From the NCBI RefSeq assembly GCF_017303215.1, contig NZ_JAEMWU010000001.1, forward strand, positions 1 through 64,000: a DNA stretch of 64,000 bases, read 5' to 3'. Positions 46,663-55,656 of this stretch are shown piece by piece. The stretch comes from Microbacterium esteraromaticum. Lineage in GTDB: Bacteria; Actinomycetota; Actinomycetes; Actinomycetales; Microbacteriaceae. The notes under the pieces were generated by a model. That model was not told the origin of the DNA. It made no database searches and worked only from the letters and a program-made list of their open reading frames with translations. Each line of letters starts with the position of its first letter. Position 1 is the first letter of the stretch. The position numbers and the translations under genes were made by a program.

Positions 46663-47859
46663 CTACGCGGCGAGCACGTGCCGCAGCTGCTCGACGGCCC
46701 AGTCCAGCTCGGTCGCGCGGATCACCAGCGGCGGCGCGATGCGGATGGTCTGCCCGTGGGTGTCCTTCACCAGCACGCCGCGCTCGCGCAGCTTCTCGGC
46801 GATCTCTCGCCCGGTACCGATCGCGGGGTCGATATCGACGCCGGCCCACAGCCCCGCGATACGCACCGCGGTCACGCCGTGCCCGATGAGCGGTTCGAGA
46901 GCGGATGCCAGATGCGCGCCGAGCAGACGGGCACGCTGCTGGAACTCGCCCGTGCTGAGCATCTCGACGACCTTGGTGCCCACGGCGGCGGCCAGCGGGT
47001 TGCCGCCGAACGTCGAGCCGTGCTCGCCGGGACGGATCACCCCGAGCACATCCCGGTTGCCGACGACGGCCGAGACAGGCAGGATGCCCCCACCGAGCGC
47101 CTTGCCCAGCAGATACAGGTCGGGCACGACGCCCTCGCGATCGCAGGCGAAGGTCTCGCCGACGCGGCCGAGGCCCGACTGGATCTCATCGGCGATGAAC
47201 AGCACGTTCCGCTCGTCGCAGATCTCTCGGACCCGGCGCAGGTATCCCTCGGGTGGGATGATCACGCCGCCCTCGCCCTGGATCGGCTCGATGAGCACGG
47301 CCGCGGTGTCTTCGGTGATCGCGTTCGCGATGGCATCCGCATCGCCGTAGGCGGCCACGTCGAAACCGGGCGTGTACGGGCCGAAATCGGCACGCGCCTG
47401 CTCATCGTCGCTGAAGCTGACGATCGTCGTGGTGCGGCCGTGGAAGTTACCGTCGGCGACGATGATGCGCGCCCGACCGGCCGGGATGCCCTTGACCCGG
47501 TACCCCCACGCGCGGGCGACCTTGATGCCCGTCTCGACGGCCTCGGCGCCGGTGTTCATCGGCAGCACCAGCTCTTTGCCGCACAGTTCGGCGAGGGCCG
47601 CGGCGAACGGTTCGAGCTGGTCGTTCATGAACGCGCGGCTGGTGAGCGTGACGCGGCCCAGCTGCGCGGTCAGCGCCTGCACGATCGCCGGATGCCGGTG
47701 ACCGAAGTTGACGGCCGAGTAGGCGGCCAGCAGATCGAGGTAGCGCTTGCCGTCGGCATCCGTCACCCACACCCCGTCGGCTTCGGAGACGACGACGGGC
47801 AGTGGGCTGTAGTTCTCGGCGACGTGCGGTTCGAGCGGCGCGGTCGTCGAGGTCGACAT
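46663..47859 (-). CDS. rocD: Ornithine--oxo-acid aminotransferase
   Basis: 398-residue PLP class III aminotransferase converting ornithine and 2-oxoglutarate to glutamate 5-semialdehyde and glutamate. MNTGAEAVETGIKVARAWGY, FIADEIQSGLGR and LLGKALGGGILPVSAV (Schiff-base lysine) match RocD closely. The start ATG overlaps the TGA of the dimethylargininase-like gene by one base (TGATG). Its product is the substrate of the ALDH half of PutA, two copies of which are in the window. Confidence 0.92.
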   Translation of the reverse strand: MSTSTTAPLEPHVAENYSPLPVVVSEADGVWVTDADGKRYLDLLAAYSAVNFGHRHPAIVQALTAQLGRVTLTSRAFMNDQLEPFAAALAELCGKELVLPMNTGAEAVETGIKVARAWGYRVKGIPAGRARIIVADGNFHGRTTTIVSFSDDEQARADFGPYTPGFDVAAYGDADAIANAITEDTAAVLIEPIQGEGGVIIPPEGYLRRVREICDERNVLFIADEIQSGLGRVGETFACDREGVVPDLYLLGKALGGGILPVSAVVGNRDVLGVIRPGEHGSTFGGNPLAAAVGTKVVEMLSTGEFQQRARLLGAHLASALEPLIGHGVTAVRIAGLWAGVDIDPAIGTGREIAEKLRERGVLVKDTHGQTIRIAPPLVIRATELDWAVEQLRHVLAA

Positions 47860-48752
47860 CAGGACTCCCCGTCGGTCTTCGCGCCGCGCAGTTCGAGCGT
47901 GCAGCACTTGATGCCGCCACCGCCGAGCAGCAGCTCGGACAGGTCGACGGTGAGCGGGTTGTATCCGCGCTCGCGCAGCTGCTTCTCGAAGCCCTTGGCG
48001 CGCGGCGAGATGATCACGTTGTAGCCGTCGCTGGCCGAGTTCAGGCCGAACACGGCGCCGTCCTCATCAGCGACGAGGATCGCGTCGGGGAAGCGCTCGG
48101 CGAGGATGCGCTGGGATGCCTCGTCGAACGCGCCAGGCAGGTAGGCGATGTTGGCGCGCTCGGGGCCGCCGTTCTCGTGACCCACTACCGGGTCGAGCAC
48201 GGTGAGCGCGGTGTCGAGGTGGTAGAACCGCGGGTCGACGAGCGTGAGCGTGACGACCTCGCGTCCGAAGACCTCGTGCACCTCGCGGTGGCTGTCACCG
48301 GCGGAGCGGAAGCCGGTGCCGGCGAGGATCACGTCGCCGGCGAGCAGGAAGTCGCCCTCGCCCTCGTTGACTTCCTGGGGCAGAACCGTGTCGAAGCCGT
48401 TCGCGCGGAACCACTCGGCGAAGGCGGGGGCCTCACCCTGGCGCTGCTCGAAGTAGAACTCGGGGACGTACGCCCGGCCGTCGATGACGAATCCGCCGTT
48501 GGCGGTGTAGACCATGTCGGGGTAGCCAGCCAGCGGCTCGATCAGCTCGACCTCGTGGCCGAGCTCGATGTACAGGTCGTACAGCTTCTGCCACTGCTCG
48601 AGGGCCTTGGCGGTGTCGGTGGGCTTGGCGGGCTCCATCCACGGGTTGATCTTGTAGCTGACCGTGAAGTGCTCGGGACGGCACATCAGGTAGCGGCGGT
48701 GGTGGGCGACGCGGGTGGGGGCGGTGGCGGTGGTGGTCTCAGGCATGGACAT
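47859..48752 (-). CDS. Dimethylargininase-like guanidino hydrolase
   Basis: 297 residues, amidinotransferase/pentein-fold enzyme of the DDAH group. YTANGGFVIDGR, NEGEGDFLLAGDVILAG and RFYHLDTAL hold substrate and catalytic residues. The C-terminal GGGGIKCCTLEL carries the nucleophile, Cys283 or Cys284. Such enzymes convert methylated arginine or arginine to citrulline, and some relatives release ornithine. GAGGAG sits five bases before ATG 48752. Coupling to rocD suggests its product feeds ornithine breakdown, which would favour an arginine-to-ornithine role; that is inference. Confidence 0.85.
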   Translation of the reverse strand: MSMPETTTATAPTRVAHHRRYLMCRPEHFTVSYKINPWMEPAKPTDTAKALEQWQKLYDLYIELGHEVELIEPLAGYPDMVYTANGGFVIDGRAYVPEFYFEQRQGEAPAFAEWFRANGFDTVLPQEVNEGEGDFLLAGDVILAGTGFRSAGDSHREVHEVFGREVVTLTLVDPRFYHLDTALTVLDPVVGHENGGPERANIAYLPGAFDEASQRILAERFPDAILVADEDGAVFGLNSASDGYNVIISPRAKGFEKQLRERGYNPLTVDLSELLLGGGGIKCCTLELRGAKTDGES

Positions 48753-48871
48753 GGAGGCTCCTCGTGAAGGTGCGGCGGACGCTGTCCAGGGGCCCGGCGG
48801 AAGTTCGACCCGCAACACTGACGGGGAAGATGCACGTGGGCACGCCAGTGATCATTATTTCACGGGAAGGC

Positions 48872-49882
48872 TCACGATGCAGTGGGCGAATCCTCAGCGT
48901 GCACGACGAGTTTTCCGGCGGCGTGCCCCGTCTCGATGCGAGCCATTGCCTCGCCCGCCGCCTCGAATGCGTACTCGTCGGCGATCACAGGATGCAGGCG
49001 CCCCTGTGCCACGAGGTCGAGCAGGTTCGCGAGGATGTCCGGCTTCGCGACGGCTGCGAGGGGGCGGATGCGATGGCGCGATCCGATCGAGAGCAGAGCG
49101 GCCCGTAGCATCCGAGGGATCGGTCCGAGCACGCGTCCGCCATCGCCCCCGACGAGCACGACCGTGCCACCGGGACGAGTGAGCCGCTGCAGCGCGCGCA
49201 GCGACTGCCCGCCGGCGATCTGGATCACCGCGTCGTACTCACCGTGCGGCAGCTCGTCCACGGGGGTGTTCCGGTCGAGCACGCGTGCGGCGCCGAGCCC
49301 GGAGAGTAGCGGGTGGTGCTGTTCGCCGGACGTGGCATGCACCTCGGCACCACGGATCGCCGCGAGCTGGACGGCGAACGTGCCGACGCCACCGGAGGCC
49401 CCGAGAATGAGCACTCGGTTGCCCTCGGTGACCCCGGCGAGGTCGAGCGCCTGCCAGGCGGTTCCGCCCGCGATCGGCAGTGTCGCCGCGATCTGCGGCG
49501 GCACGGCCTCGGGTCGCGGCACGCAGCGAGCGACCGGGGCCGTCGCAAACGGCGCCAGCCCTCCGCCGCCGGGCAGTTCGGCCACGACGGCGTCGCCGAC
49601 GGTGGCATCCGTCACTCCGTCGCCGAGGGCGACGACCGTACCCGCGACATCCATGCCTCGGACCGGCTGACGGGGCCCGCGCAGTCCGAAGGCGGGCCGG
49701 ACGACCAGCGGGTCGCCGAGCATGATCCGCACGTCTCCGGCGTTAAGCGCGGTGGCCTCGATGCGCAGCAGCACCTCGCCGCGTCGCGGCTCGGGGGTGG
49801 TGCGCTCGTGGCGTCGGATGCCGGATGCCGGCCCGTAGCGGTGCTGCATCCAGGCGGTCATGGTGGTTGTCGAAACGGTCAT
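48872..49882 (-). CDS. MDR-family NAD(P)-dependent dehydrogenase/quinone reductase
   Basis: 336 residues. An N-terminal GroES-like domain (RRGEVLLRIEATALNAGDVR, RGMDVAGTVVALGDGV) and a Rossmann domain with LGASGGVGTFAVQLA near 155-170. The cysteines that bind zinc in alcohol dehydrogenases are missing, so it is closer to quinone-oxidoreductase-like or enoyl-reductase members. It begins one base after the stop of the XRE gene, so it may be the third gene of that small operon. Confidence 0.85.
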   Translation of the reverse strand: MTVSTTTMTAWMQHRYGPASGIRRHERTTPEPRRGEVLLRIEATALNAGDVRIMLGDPLVVRPAFGLRGPRQPVRGMDVAGTVVALGDGVTDATVGDAVVAELPGGGGLAPFATAPVARCVPRPEAVPPQIAATLPIAGGTAWQALDLAGVTEGNRVLILGASGGVGTFAVQLAAIRGAEVHATSGEQHHPLLSGLGAARVLDRNTPVDELPHGEYDAVIQIAGGQSLRALQRLTRPGGTVVLVGGDGGRVLGPIPRMLRAALLSIGSRHRIRPLAAVAKPDILANLLDLVAQGRLHPVIADEYAFEAAGEAMARIETGHAAGKLVVHAEDSPTAS

Positions 49883-49883
49883 G

Positions 49884-50099
49884 TCAATCCTCCGGGTACT
49901 GGAAGAGGTCATCGAGCCCGAGCTGGAGTGCGCGGGCGATCTGGAAGGCGAGTTCGAGCGTGGGCGAGTACTTGCCCTGTTCGATCGCGATGAGGGTCTG
50001 GCGGGTGACGCCGATGGTGCGGGCGAGTTCGGCCTGCGTGAGCCCGGCGCGTTCGCGGTGCGCGCGGATGCTGTTGGTGACCAGTGTCGGCTTGACCAT
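49884..50099 (-). CDS. Small XRE-family helix-turn-helix regulator
   Basis: 71 residues, essentially one Cro/C1-type helix-turn-helix (RERAGLTQAELARTIGVTRQ, then TLIAIEQGKYSPTLELAFQI). It ends DLFQYPED, the usual end of the YozG-type group. It overlaps the stop of the membrane-protein gene (TGATG) and is followed after one base by the dehydrogenase gene. The pair membrane protein plus small XRE regulator is common in Actinobacteria. It probably binds the TGTAAAAGATTCTTTACA-type sites upstream. Confidence 0.9.
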   Translation of the reverse strand: MVKPTLVTNSIRAHRERAGLTQAELARTIGVTRQTLIAIEQGKYSPTLELAFQIARALQLGLDDLFQYPED

Positions 50100-50521
50100 C
50101 AGATGAGCCCCCGCCGGTAGGCGATCACGCGGGCGATTCCGCCGACGAAAGCCGAGACGGCGAACCCGGCGAACATGGTCTGTGCGATCCAGAAGACATC
50201 GGCGCTGACCGCGCACAGGGCGATGACGCCGAGCCCGGCGATGACCAGGAAGGCGTGCTCGACGCGTGTTCCCATGCGCGAGATGTCGCGGTCGCGGATA
50301 TCGGTGGCGGCGACCGCGTCTCCCTCACGGGCACGGGCGATGAGCGCCCAGACCGCGATGATCAGCACCGTGAGCACGATGCCGGCACCGATCGTCCACA
50401 GCATGATCGGCAACCACGATGCCGTGGGATCGGAAGCACCCACGAGCACCACCACATATACGGGGATCGTCAGCACCAGGCTGATCAGTCCGGCCCAGGC
50501 GGCCCGTTCCTCAGCGACCAT
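50099..50521 (-). CDS. Four-helix membrane protein paired with XRE regulator
   Basis: 140 residues, four hydrophobic segments (about 8-30, 38-62, 89-107, 113-133) with a charged loop near 65-85 (AREGDAVAATDIRDRDISRM). I recognise the layout of small integral membrane proteins encoded with XRE regulators but not a named function. ATG 50521 is preceded by GGAGG six bases away. That ribosome site lies in the 3' arm of a 30-base hairpin (50528-50557), so translation may be controlled. Confidence 0.8.
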   Translation of the reverse strand: MVAEERAAWAGLISLVLTIPVYVVVLVGASDPTASWLPIMLWTIGAGIVLTVLIIAVWALIARAREGDAVAATDIRDRDISRMGTRVEHAFLVIAGLGVIALCAVSADVFWIAQTMFAGFAVSAFVGGIARVIAYRRGLI

Positions 50522-50527
50522 CACACA

Positions 50528-50557
50528 CCTCCGTGTAAAAGATTCTTTACACGGAGG
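50528..50557 (-). promoter_or_regulatory. Operator hairpin that pairs with the ribosome site
   Basis: CCTCCGTGTAAA and its perfect complement TTTACACGGAGG flank a six-base loop. The inner TGTAAAAGATTCTTTACA (50534-50551) is an operator-like dyad. On the transcript of the membrane-protein gene the GGAGG ribosome site is the last part of the hairpin and would pair with CCUCC. If transcription begins upstream of the hairpin, the site is masked. Confidence 0.65.
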
Positions 50558-50578
50558 CTACGCCTACCCGCGGCGCGA

Positions 50579-50596
50579 TGTCAAGAATCTTTTACA
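50579..50596 (-). promoter_or_regulatory. Second operator copy overlapping a -35 box
   Basis: Read on the minus strand this is TGTAAAAGATTCTTGACA, the same 18-bp dyad as at 50534-50551 with one change. That change creates TTGACA, a perfect -35. TAGCCT, 18 bp further downstream on that strand (about 50556-50561), could be the -10. The two operator copies thus bracket the promoter, as expected for XRE autoregulation. Confidence 0.6.
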
Positions 50597-50613
50597 TGGG
50601 CCGCGGTCGCCCC

Positions 50614-50674
50614 GTTCAGGTCGCAATATCTCCCGCAACATCACCGCGGAAGCGGCACAAATTGCGACCGGAAC
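50614..50674. repeat. 61-bp GGTCGCA palindrome
   Basis: GTTCAGGTCGCAAT at 50614-50627 pairs with ATTGCGACCGGAAC at 50661-50674, with one mismatch. TCTCCCG follows the left motif as in the cluster at 20364-20470, so it is a second locus of that family. It lies between the XRE/membrane operon promoter and the 3' end of the second putA. Confidence 0.65.
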
Positions 50675-50710
50675 GACCGCTTGCGACGAGAACACCCCGC
50701 GCGGGCCGGC

Positions 50711-53700
50711 TCAGATGACCCCGGCGCTCCAGTCGTCGGGATCCCCGAAGCGGTGCGCGGTGATCGAGATCGCCTGCTCGTGCACGAACGGCAGCAGTTC
50801 CAGCCGCCCGGCCGTAGTCACCTCGTTGTCATAGACGGCGAGATCCGGGTCACCGGCCACCGCACGCGCCAGATCCGCGTGCAGCGCCGCGACGGCCTCG
50901 CGCGATCCGACCAGTCGCACGCGCCCGGCATCCACACGGCCCGAAGCCCCGGCATCCGACGTCACGGCATCCACCCCTCCGGAGTGGACCGCACCGCCGC
51001 GCCGCGCGATGCGGTCGATCCACTCCGCGTCGCTCTCGACCGCGATGAGCACCTCCAGGTCGCTGAGCTGCCCGCGCACGCCGGCGGGAAGGCCCGCCGG
51101 CACCGACAGCACGAACGGCGCTCCCGCGCGGATGCCGGCGAACACCACCCGCAGCACTTCGTGCAGCCCGGCATCCGACGTCGCACGCACCGTCACCGGA
51201 ACCGGCCGGTACCGGAACAGATTGCGTTCGACCCCCAGGTGAGAGACGTCACGCACCTGACCGAACTCGCGATCCCACGCGACGGCGTCTGAGAGCGCCG
51301 CCTGCCGCAGCCACTCGAACTCGTCGAACCCGAGCGAGGGCTGCGCCGCCTCGATCAACGTCGAGATGCGGGTGTCGAGACCCCGCAGATGCAAGGTGCT
51401 CGACACCTTGCCCCGCGACTGCGAACGCCAGCGCCCCAACCCGACCAGGTAGTTCGGCCCGCCGGCCTTCGCTCCGGGTCCGACCGACGAGCGCTTCCAC
51501 CCTCCGAATGGCTGGCGCTGCACGATCGCGCCGGTGATGCCCCGGTTCACGTAGAGGTTGCCGGCCTGCACCCGGTCGAGCCAGAGCTCGAGGTCAGCGG
51601 GGTCCTGCGTGTGCAGTCCCGCTGTCAGCCCGTAGGCCACGGCATTCTGCATCTCGATCGCGTCGCTCAACGTCGCCGCGTGCATCACCCCCAGCATCGG
51701 CCCGAAGAACTCCTCCAGGTGTGTGCGCGAGCCCGGCTGCACCCCGGCACGCACGCCGGGACTCCACAGCCGCCCGCTGTCATCGAGCGATCGGGGGCGG
51801 ATCAGCCACTTCTCGTCACCCTCCAGGTCGTTCAGCGCCCAGGCGAGCTTGCCCTGCGGCTGCTCGATGACCGGGCCGATCTCGGCTGTGGGGTCCGACG
51901 GCCAGGCCACCCGCATCGACTTCACGGCATCGGCCAGTTGCCGCACGAACCGCTTGGAGCGGCCCACCGGACCGACCAGAATCGCCAGCGACGCCGCCGA
52001 GCACTTCTGCCCGGCGTGGCCGAAGGCGCTGCGCACGAGGTCGGCGACGGCGAGATCGAGATCGGCGGTGGGGGTGATGACGATCGCGTTCTTTCCGCTG
52101 GTCTCGGCCAGCAGCGGCAGGTCAGGACGCCACGAGCGGAACAGCGCCGCGGTGTCCCATGCGCCGGTCAGGATCACCCGATCGACCGACGGGTGCGCGA
52201 TGAGCCGGCGTCCGAGTTCGCGTTCACCGAGGTCGACGAGGGCGAGCACGTCCCGCGGGACACCCGCCTGCCACAGCGCCTCGGCGATGACGGCGGCGCA
52301 CCGACGCGCCTGATGGGCGGGCTTGAAGACGACCCCGGATCCCGCCGCCAGCGCGGCAAGCACACCGCCGGCGGGAATCGCGAGCGGAAAGTTCCACGGT
52401 GGCGTGACCACCGTCACCTGCGCCGGCTCGAAACGCGCGCCACTGACCGCGTCGAGCTCACGCGCGCGGCTGGCGTAGTACTTCGCGAAGTCGACGGCCT
52501 CACTGACCTCGATGTCGGCCTCCGAGAACACCTTGCCCGTCTCGACGGCGGCGATCTCGATCAGATCGCCGCGTCGCGTCTGCAGCGCGACGGCGGCACG
52601 CTGCAGGATCTCGGCACGTTCGGATGCCGGACGCGCGCCCCACTGGGCACCGCCGGCCTGTACGCGGTCGAGTGTCTGCTCCAGCATCCGCTCGTCGTCG
52701 ATCCGCGCGGCACGCACCGAGTCAAGGCCCAGGGCGCACGCGTCGGGCTCGGCGACGCGTGCGAGGATGCCGCGCGCCCACTCGCGGTTGGCGGGCAACG
52801 CCGGATCACTGTCCGGGGTGTTCTCGAAACCGGGGGCACCTGCGGTGCCGTCCACCGCGACAGCCAGCTCGTGACGCGCGTACACGGCGGTCTGCAGAAA
52901 GGCGTCGCCGTCATCCTCCGACCCTCGGGCGATATCGAGCACGACGCCGGTGAGGTCTTCGCGCTCGACCGCCCGGCGCGGTGCGGGGCGCACGGATTCG
53001 TGCGCCGGTGCGTTGCGGTCCTGGGTGCGCCGCGGCCCGATCTGCAGGGTGCGGTCGTCCTTGCGGGTGAGCGAATCCACGAAGCGCAGCCGCTCACGCT
53101 CGAACAACGAAGGATCCTCGGCGAGATGGAACGCCGCCGAGAGGAAGTTCGACGGCGACGCGTTCTCATCGAGACGGCGCACGAGATAGCTGATCGCGAC
53201 GTCGAACTCAGCGGGATCGACCACGGGCACGTACAGCAGAACCTCGCCGACCTCGCGGGCCACGGCCGCCACCTGCCCCTGCGCCATGCCGAGCAGCATC
53301 TCGAACTCGATGGCGTCGCGCACCTCGCGCTCCCCCGCCAGCAACCACGCATAGGCGATGTCGAAGAGATTGTGCCCGGCGACGCCGATGCGCACGGCGG
53401 CGGCGTTGCGGGGCGTGAAGGCCTCGTCGAGGCAGCGCAGGTAGTTCGCGTCGGTGTCGAGCTTGGTGGTGTACGGGGCCTGCGGCCAGCCGTGCATCAC
53501 GGCATCCACCTTCTCCATCGCGAGGTTGGCGCCCTTGACGAGCCGCACCTTGATGGGCGCACCGCCATGGTCGACGCGGTCGCGCGCCCAGGCGGTCAGC
53601 TCGCGCAGCGCGGGCAGCGCGTCGGGCAGGTAGGTCTGCAGCACGATGCCCGCCTCAAGGCGCTTCAGCCGTGGGTCCTCCAGCAGACGCGTGAACACCG

Positions 53701-54400
53701 CGACCGTCAGATCGAGGTCGCGGTACTCCTCCATATCGAGGTTGATGAACGTGCCGTTCGCCGCGGCGGTCACGTAGAGCGGCAGAAGACGCTCGATCAC
53801 CTGGTCGACGATCTCGTCGAACGCCCACATCGAGATGCGGCTGATGATCGCCGACACCTTCACTGAGACGTAGTCAACGTCGTCGCGGCGGATCAGCGCG
53901 TGAATGCCGTCGAGCCGGCGCTTCGCCTCGGCCTCGCCGAGCACCGCCTCGCCGAGCAGGTTGAGGTTGAGCCGAGAGCCCGAGACGCGCAGCTTCTGCA
54001 GCGCGGGTCCGAGCTTGTCGGGTCGCGCGTCGACGATGAGATGGCCGACCATCTCACGCAGCACGCGCCGTGCGATCGGCACGGTGGGCACGGGCAGCAG
54101 CGGGGCGACGCCCCCGCCGAGCCGCACCACGCCGCGCAGGTACCAGGGCAGGAAGTCGGGCGCGAGCGTCGCGACCCGATGCAGATTGGATGCTGCCGCC
54201 GACGCGCTCTCCGGGCGCATCACCCCGTCGACGAAGCCCAGGGTGAAGGGCATCCCCTTCGGATCCTGCAGCACTCCCGCGAGGCGCTCGGCGGCCGGGT
54301 CGACGTGCTCATCGGCGGCCTGCAGAACCCAGCGCGCGGCGAGTTCGACGGCCGCTTCCGCCAGGTCGCTTCCGGTGGGCGATGACGACTGCTCTGCCAT
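50711..54400 (-). CDS. PutA paralogue: proline / glutamate-semialdehyde dehydrogenase
   Basis: 1229 residues, same architecture as the protein at 29057-32497. Proline dehydrogenase barrel with DDVDYVSVKVSA, GTFINLDMEEYRDLDLT and FEMLLGMAQGQ, then ALDH with TPPWNFPLAIPAGG and Cys800 in GHAGQKCSAAS. The linker between the domains (about 450-545) is roughly 50 residues longer and rich in Arg, Asp and Pro. Both active domains look intact. No LysR gene accompanies it. It may serve ornithine/arginine-derived glutamate semialdehyde, as rocD is 2.9 kb away, while the other copy serves proline; this division is a guess. Confidence 0.9.
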   Translation of the reverse strand: MAEQSSSPTGSDLAEAAVELAARWVLQAADEHVDPAAERLAGVLQDPKGMPFTLGFVDGVMRPESASAAASNLHRVATLAPDFLPWYLRGVVRLGGGVAPLLPVPTVPIARRVLREMVGHLIVDARPDKLGPALQKLRVSGSRLNLNLLGEAVLGEAEAKRRLDGIHALIRRDDVDYVSVKVSAIISRISMWAFDEIVDQVIERLLPLYVTAAANGTFINLDMEEYRDLDLTVAVFTRLLEDPRLKRLEAGIVLQTYLPDALPALRELTAWARDRVDHGGAPIKVRLVKGANLAMEKVDAVMHGWPQAPYTTKLDTDANYLRCLDEAFTPRNAAAVRIGVAGHNLFDIAYAWLLAGEREVRDAIEFEMLLGMAQGQVAAVAREVGEVLLYVPVVDPAEFDVAISYLVRRLDENASPSNFLSAAFHLAEDPSLFERERLRFVDSLTRKDDRTLQIGPRRTQDRNAPAHESVRPAPRRAVEREDLTGVVLDIARGSEDDGDAFLQTAVYARHELAVAVDGTAGAPGFENTPDSDPALPANREWARGILARVAEPDACALGLDSVRAARIDDERMLEQTLDRVQAGGAQWGARPASERAEILQRAAVALQTRRGDLIEIAAVETGKVFSEADIEVSEAVDFAKYYASRARELDAVSGARFEPAQVTVVTPPWNFPLAIPAGGVLAALAAGSGVVFKPAHQARRCAAVIAEALWQAGVPRDVLALVDLGERELGRRLIAHPSVDRVILTGAWDTAALFRSWRPDLPLLAETSGKNAIVITPTADLDLAVADLVRSAFGHAGQKCSAASLAILVGPVGRSKRFVRQLADAVKSMRVAWPSDPTAEIGPVIEQPQGKLAWALNDLEGDEKWLIRPRSLDDSGRLWSPGVRAGVQPGSRTHLEEFFGPMLGVMHAATLSDAIEMQNAVAYGLTAGLHTQDPADLELWLDRVQAGNLYVNRGITGAIVQRQPFGGWKRSSVGPGAKAGGPNYLVGLGRWRSQSRGKVSSTLHLRGLDTRISTLIEAAQPSLGFDEFEWLRQAALSDAVAWDREFGQVRDVSHLGVERNLFRYRPVPVTVRATSDAGLHEVLRVVFAGIRAGAPFVLSVPAGLPAGVRGQLSDLEVLIAVESDAEWIDRIARRGGAVHSGGVDAVTSDAGASGRVDAGRVRLVGSREAVAALHADLARAVAGDPDLAVYDNEVTTAGRLELLPFVHEQAISITAHRFGDPDDWSAGVI

Positions 54401-54451
54401 GTGTCCACACTAGGCGCGTGCCGGCGTCAGGGGCGGGTGATGCGCGCCGTG

Positions 54452-55042
54452 TCAGTTCCAGGTGCTGGGCGCGGGCGCCTTCGTCGGCGGCAGGGCGACC
54501 GCCGCGGCCCAGTCGTGGATCCACTCCTCGATGTCGGGAATGCCCTCGGGGCGCCCCACAGCGGCGAAGAGCTCTTCGTGGCTCACCGTGCCACCGCTGC
54601 GTCGCAGCATCCGCGCCCGTACGATCACGCGGGCATAGACCTCGCCGTCGACGACGGCGCGGTGCTCGAGGAAGACCGCCTTGTCGTCGTGCCCGATCAT
54701 GCGCGACTCGACGTCGAAGCGCTGCCAGAGCTCCAGCGACTTGCGGAACGTGACGGTCTCACTGGAGACGACGGCGTACCAGCCGCGCTGCTTCATGGAG
54801 TCGAACAGGCCGGTGCGGATCAGCAGGTCCCAACGGCCCAGGTCGAACAGCGACAGGTATCGGCCGTTGTTCATGTGCCGCAGGATGTCGATATCGGTGG
54901 GCAGTGTGGTGAGCCGGACCGTCCCCACGTCGGTGGGACCGAGCGTGCCGTCGCGGCGCACGCGCCGCCGCGCCTGGAGGATCACGAGGAGGGTGCGCCA
55001 GATCACATTCACAAGTGGCGATAGTAGTGATCCACGATGCAT
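54452..55042 (-). CDS. Hot-dog-fold thioesterase family protein
   Basis: 196 residues. A hydrophobic N-terminal segment (about 7-22) precedes a 4-hydroxybenzoyl-CoA-thioesterase-like hot-dog domain with DIDILRHMNNGRYLSLFD near 50-67 and VTFRKSLELWQRF. The aspartate usual in acyl-CoA thioesterases may be D50 or D52. It resembles THEM6/Rv-type membrane-associated thioesterases. ATG 55042 was chosen; a slightly longer frame starts at 55069. It is co-directional with putA, 51 bp upstream, so readthrough is possible. Confidence 0.8.
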   Translation of the reverse strand: MHRGSLLSPLVNVIWRTLLVILQARRRVRRDGTLGPTDVGTVRLTTLPTDIDILRHMNNGRYLSLFDLGRWDLLIRTGLFDSMKQRGWYAVVSSETVTFRKSLELWQRFDVESRMIGHDDKAVFLEHRAVVDGEVYARVIVRARMLRRSGGTVSHEELFAAVGRPEGIPDIEEWIHDWAAAVALPPTKAPAPSTWN

Positions 55043-55131
55043 GTCCCAACTTCGTTGGCGGGTTTCCACACACGAGGGGGTGTGTGACGGGCCGATTTCA
55101 CCTCTTGGGCCCTCGAGCGTAGAGTCGCGGC

Positions 55132-55638
55132 ATGAGCGCCGAAGCCCAGCCCGAGATCATCGTCCGTCCGGTCCGCGACGTGGATGCGGAAGCCCTCGGT
55201 CGCGTGCACGCGCAGACGTGGCACGAGACCTATGACCACCTGATCAGCAAGGCGGCGCTGGAGCGCATCTCACCGCGCCGCATGGCCGAGCTCTGGACGA
55301 ACTGGGCCCGTCAGGGCGAGGACTTCAAGATGAGCGCCGCACTCGTCGACGGCGAGATCGTCGGCTTCGTCGGCTCGGGGCCTGCGCGCGACAAGGATGC
55401 CCCCGCGTTCCGCGAGCTGTACTTCATCTATCTGCTCGACGAGTACCACGGCACCGGCATCGGCCAGCAGCTCTTCGACGCGGCCGTCGAGAAGGAAGAG
55501 CCCCTGTACCTGTGGGTCGCCGAGGACAACCCCCGGGCGCACCGCTTCTACGCCCGCAACGGGTTCTCGCTCGACGGCGCCAGCCACACCGAGCCCTTCC
55601 TCGGCGAGACGCTGACCGAGGTGCGCTTCGTACGCTGA
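55132..55638 (+). CDS. GNAT-family N-acetyltransferase
   Basis: 168 residues, one GCN5-related acetyltransferase domain. VRDVDAEALGRVHAQTWHETY at the N-terminus, the acetyl-CoA pyrophosphate loop YHGTGIGQQL near 102-111 and the VAEDNPRAHRFYARNGF strand are typical. Substrate cannot be told; relatives acetylate amines, antibiotics or ribosomal proteins. It is divergent from the thioesterase gene and followed by a large palindrome. Confidence 0.87.
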   Translation: MSAEAQPEIIVRPVRDVDAEALGRVHAQTWHETYDHLISKAALERISPRRMAELWTNWARQGEDFKMSAALVDGEIVGFVGSGPARDKDAPAFRELYFIYLLDEYHGTGIGQQLFDAAVEKEEPLYLWVAEDNPRAHRFYARNGFSLDGASHTEPFLGETLTEVRFVR

Positions 55639-55656
55639 GCGCATCGCTCTTCGCGT

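Noticed and set aside
51389-53866. A plus-strand frame of 825 codons opposite the second putA
   Set aside because: Antisense shadow of a strongly supported gene, with the same Arg/His/Gly-rich composition as other shadows.
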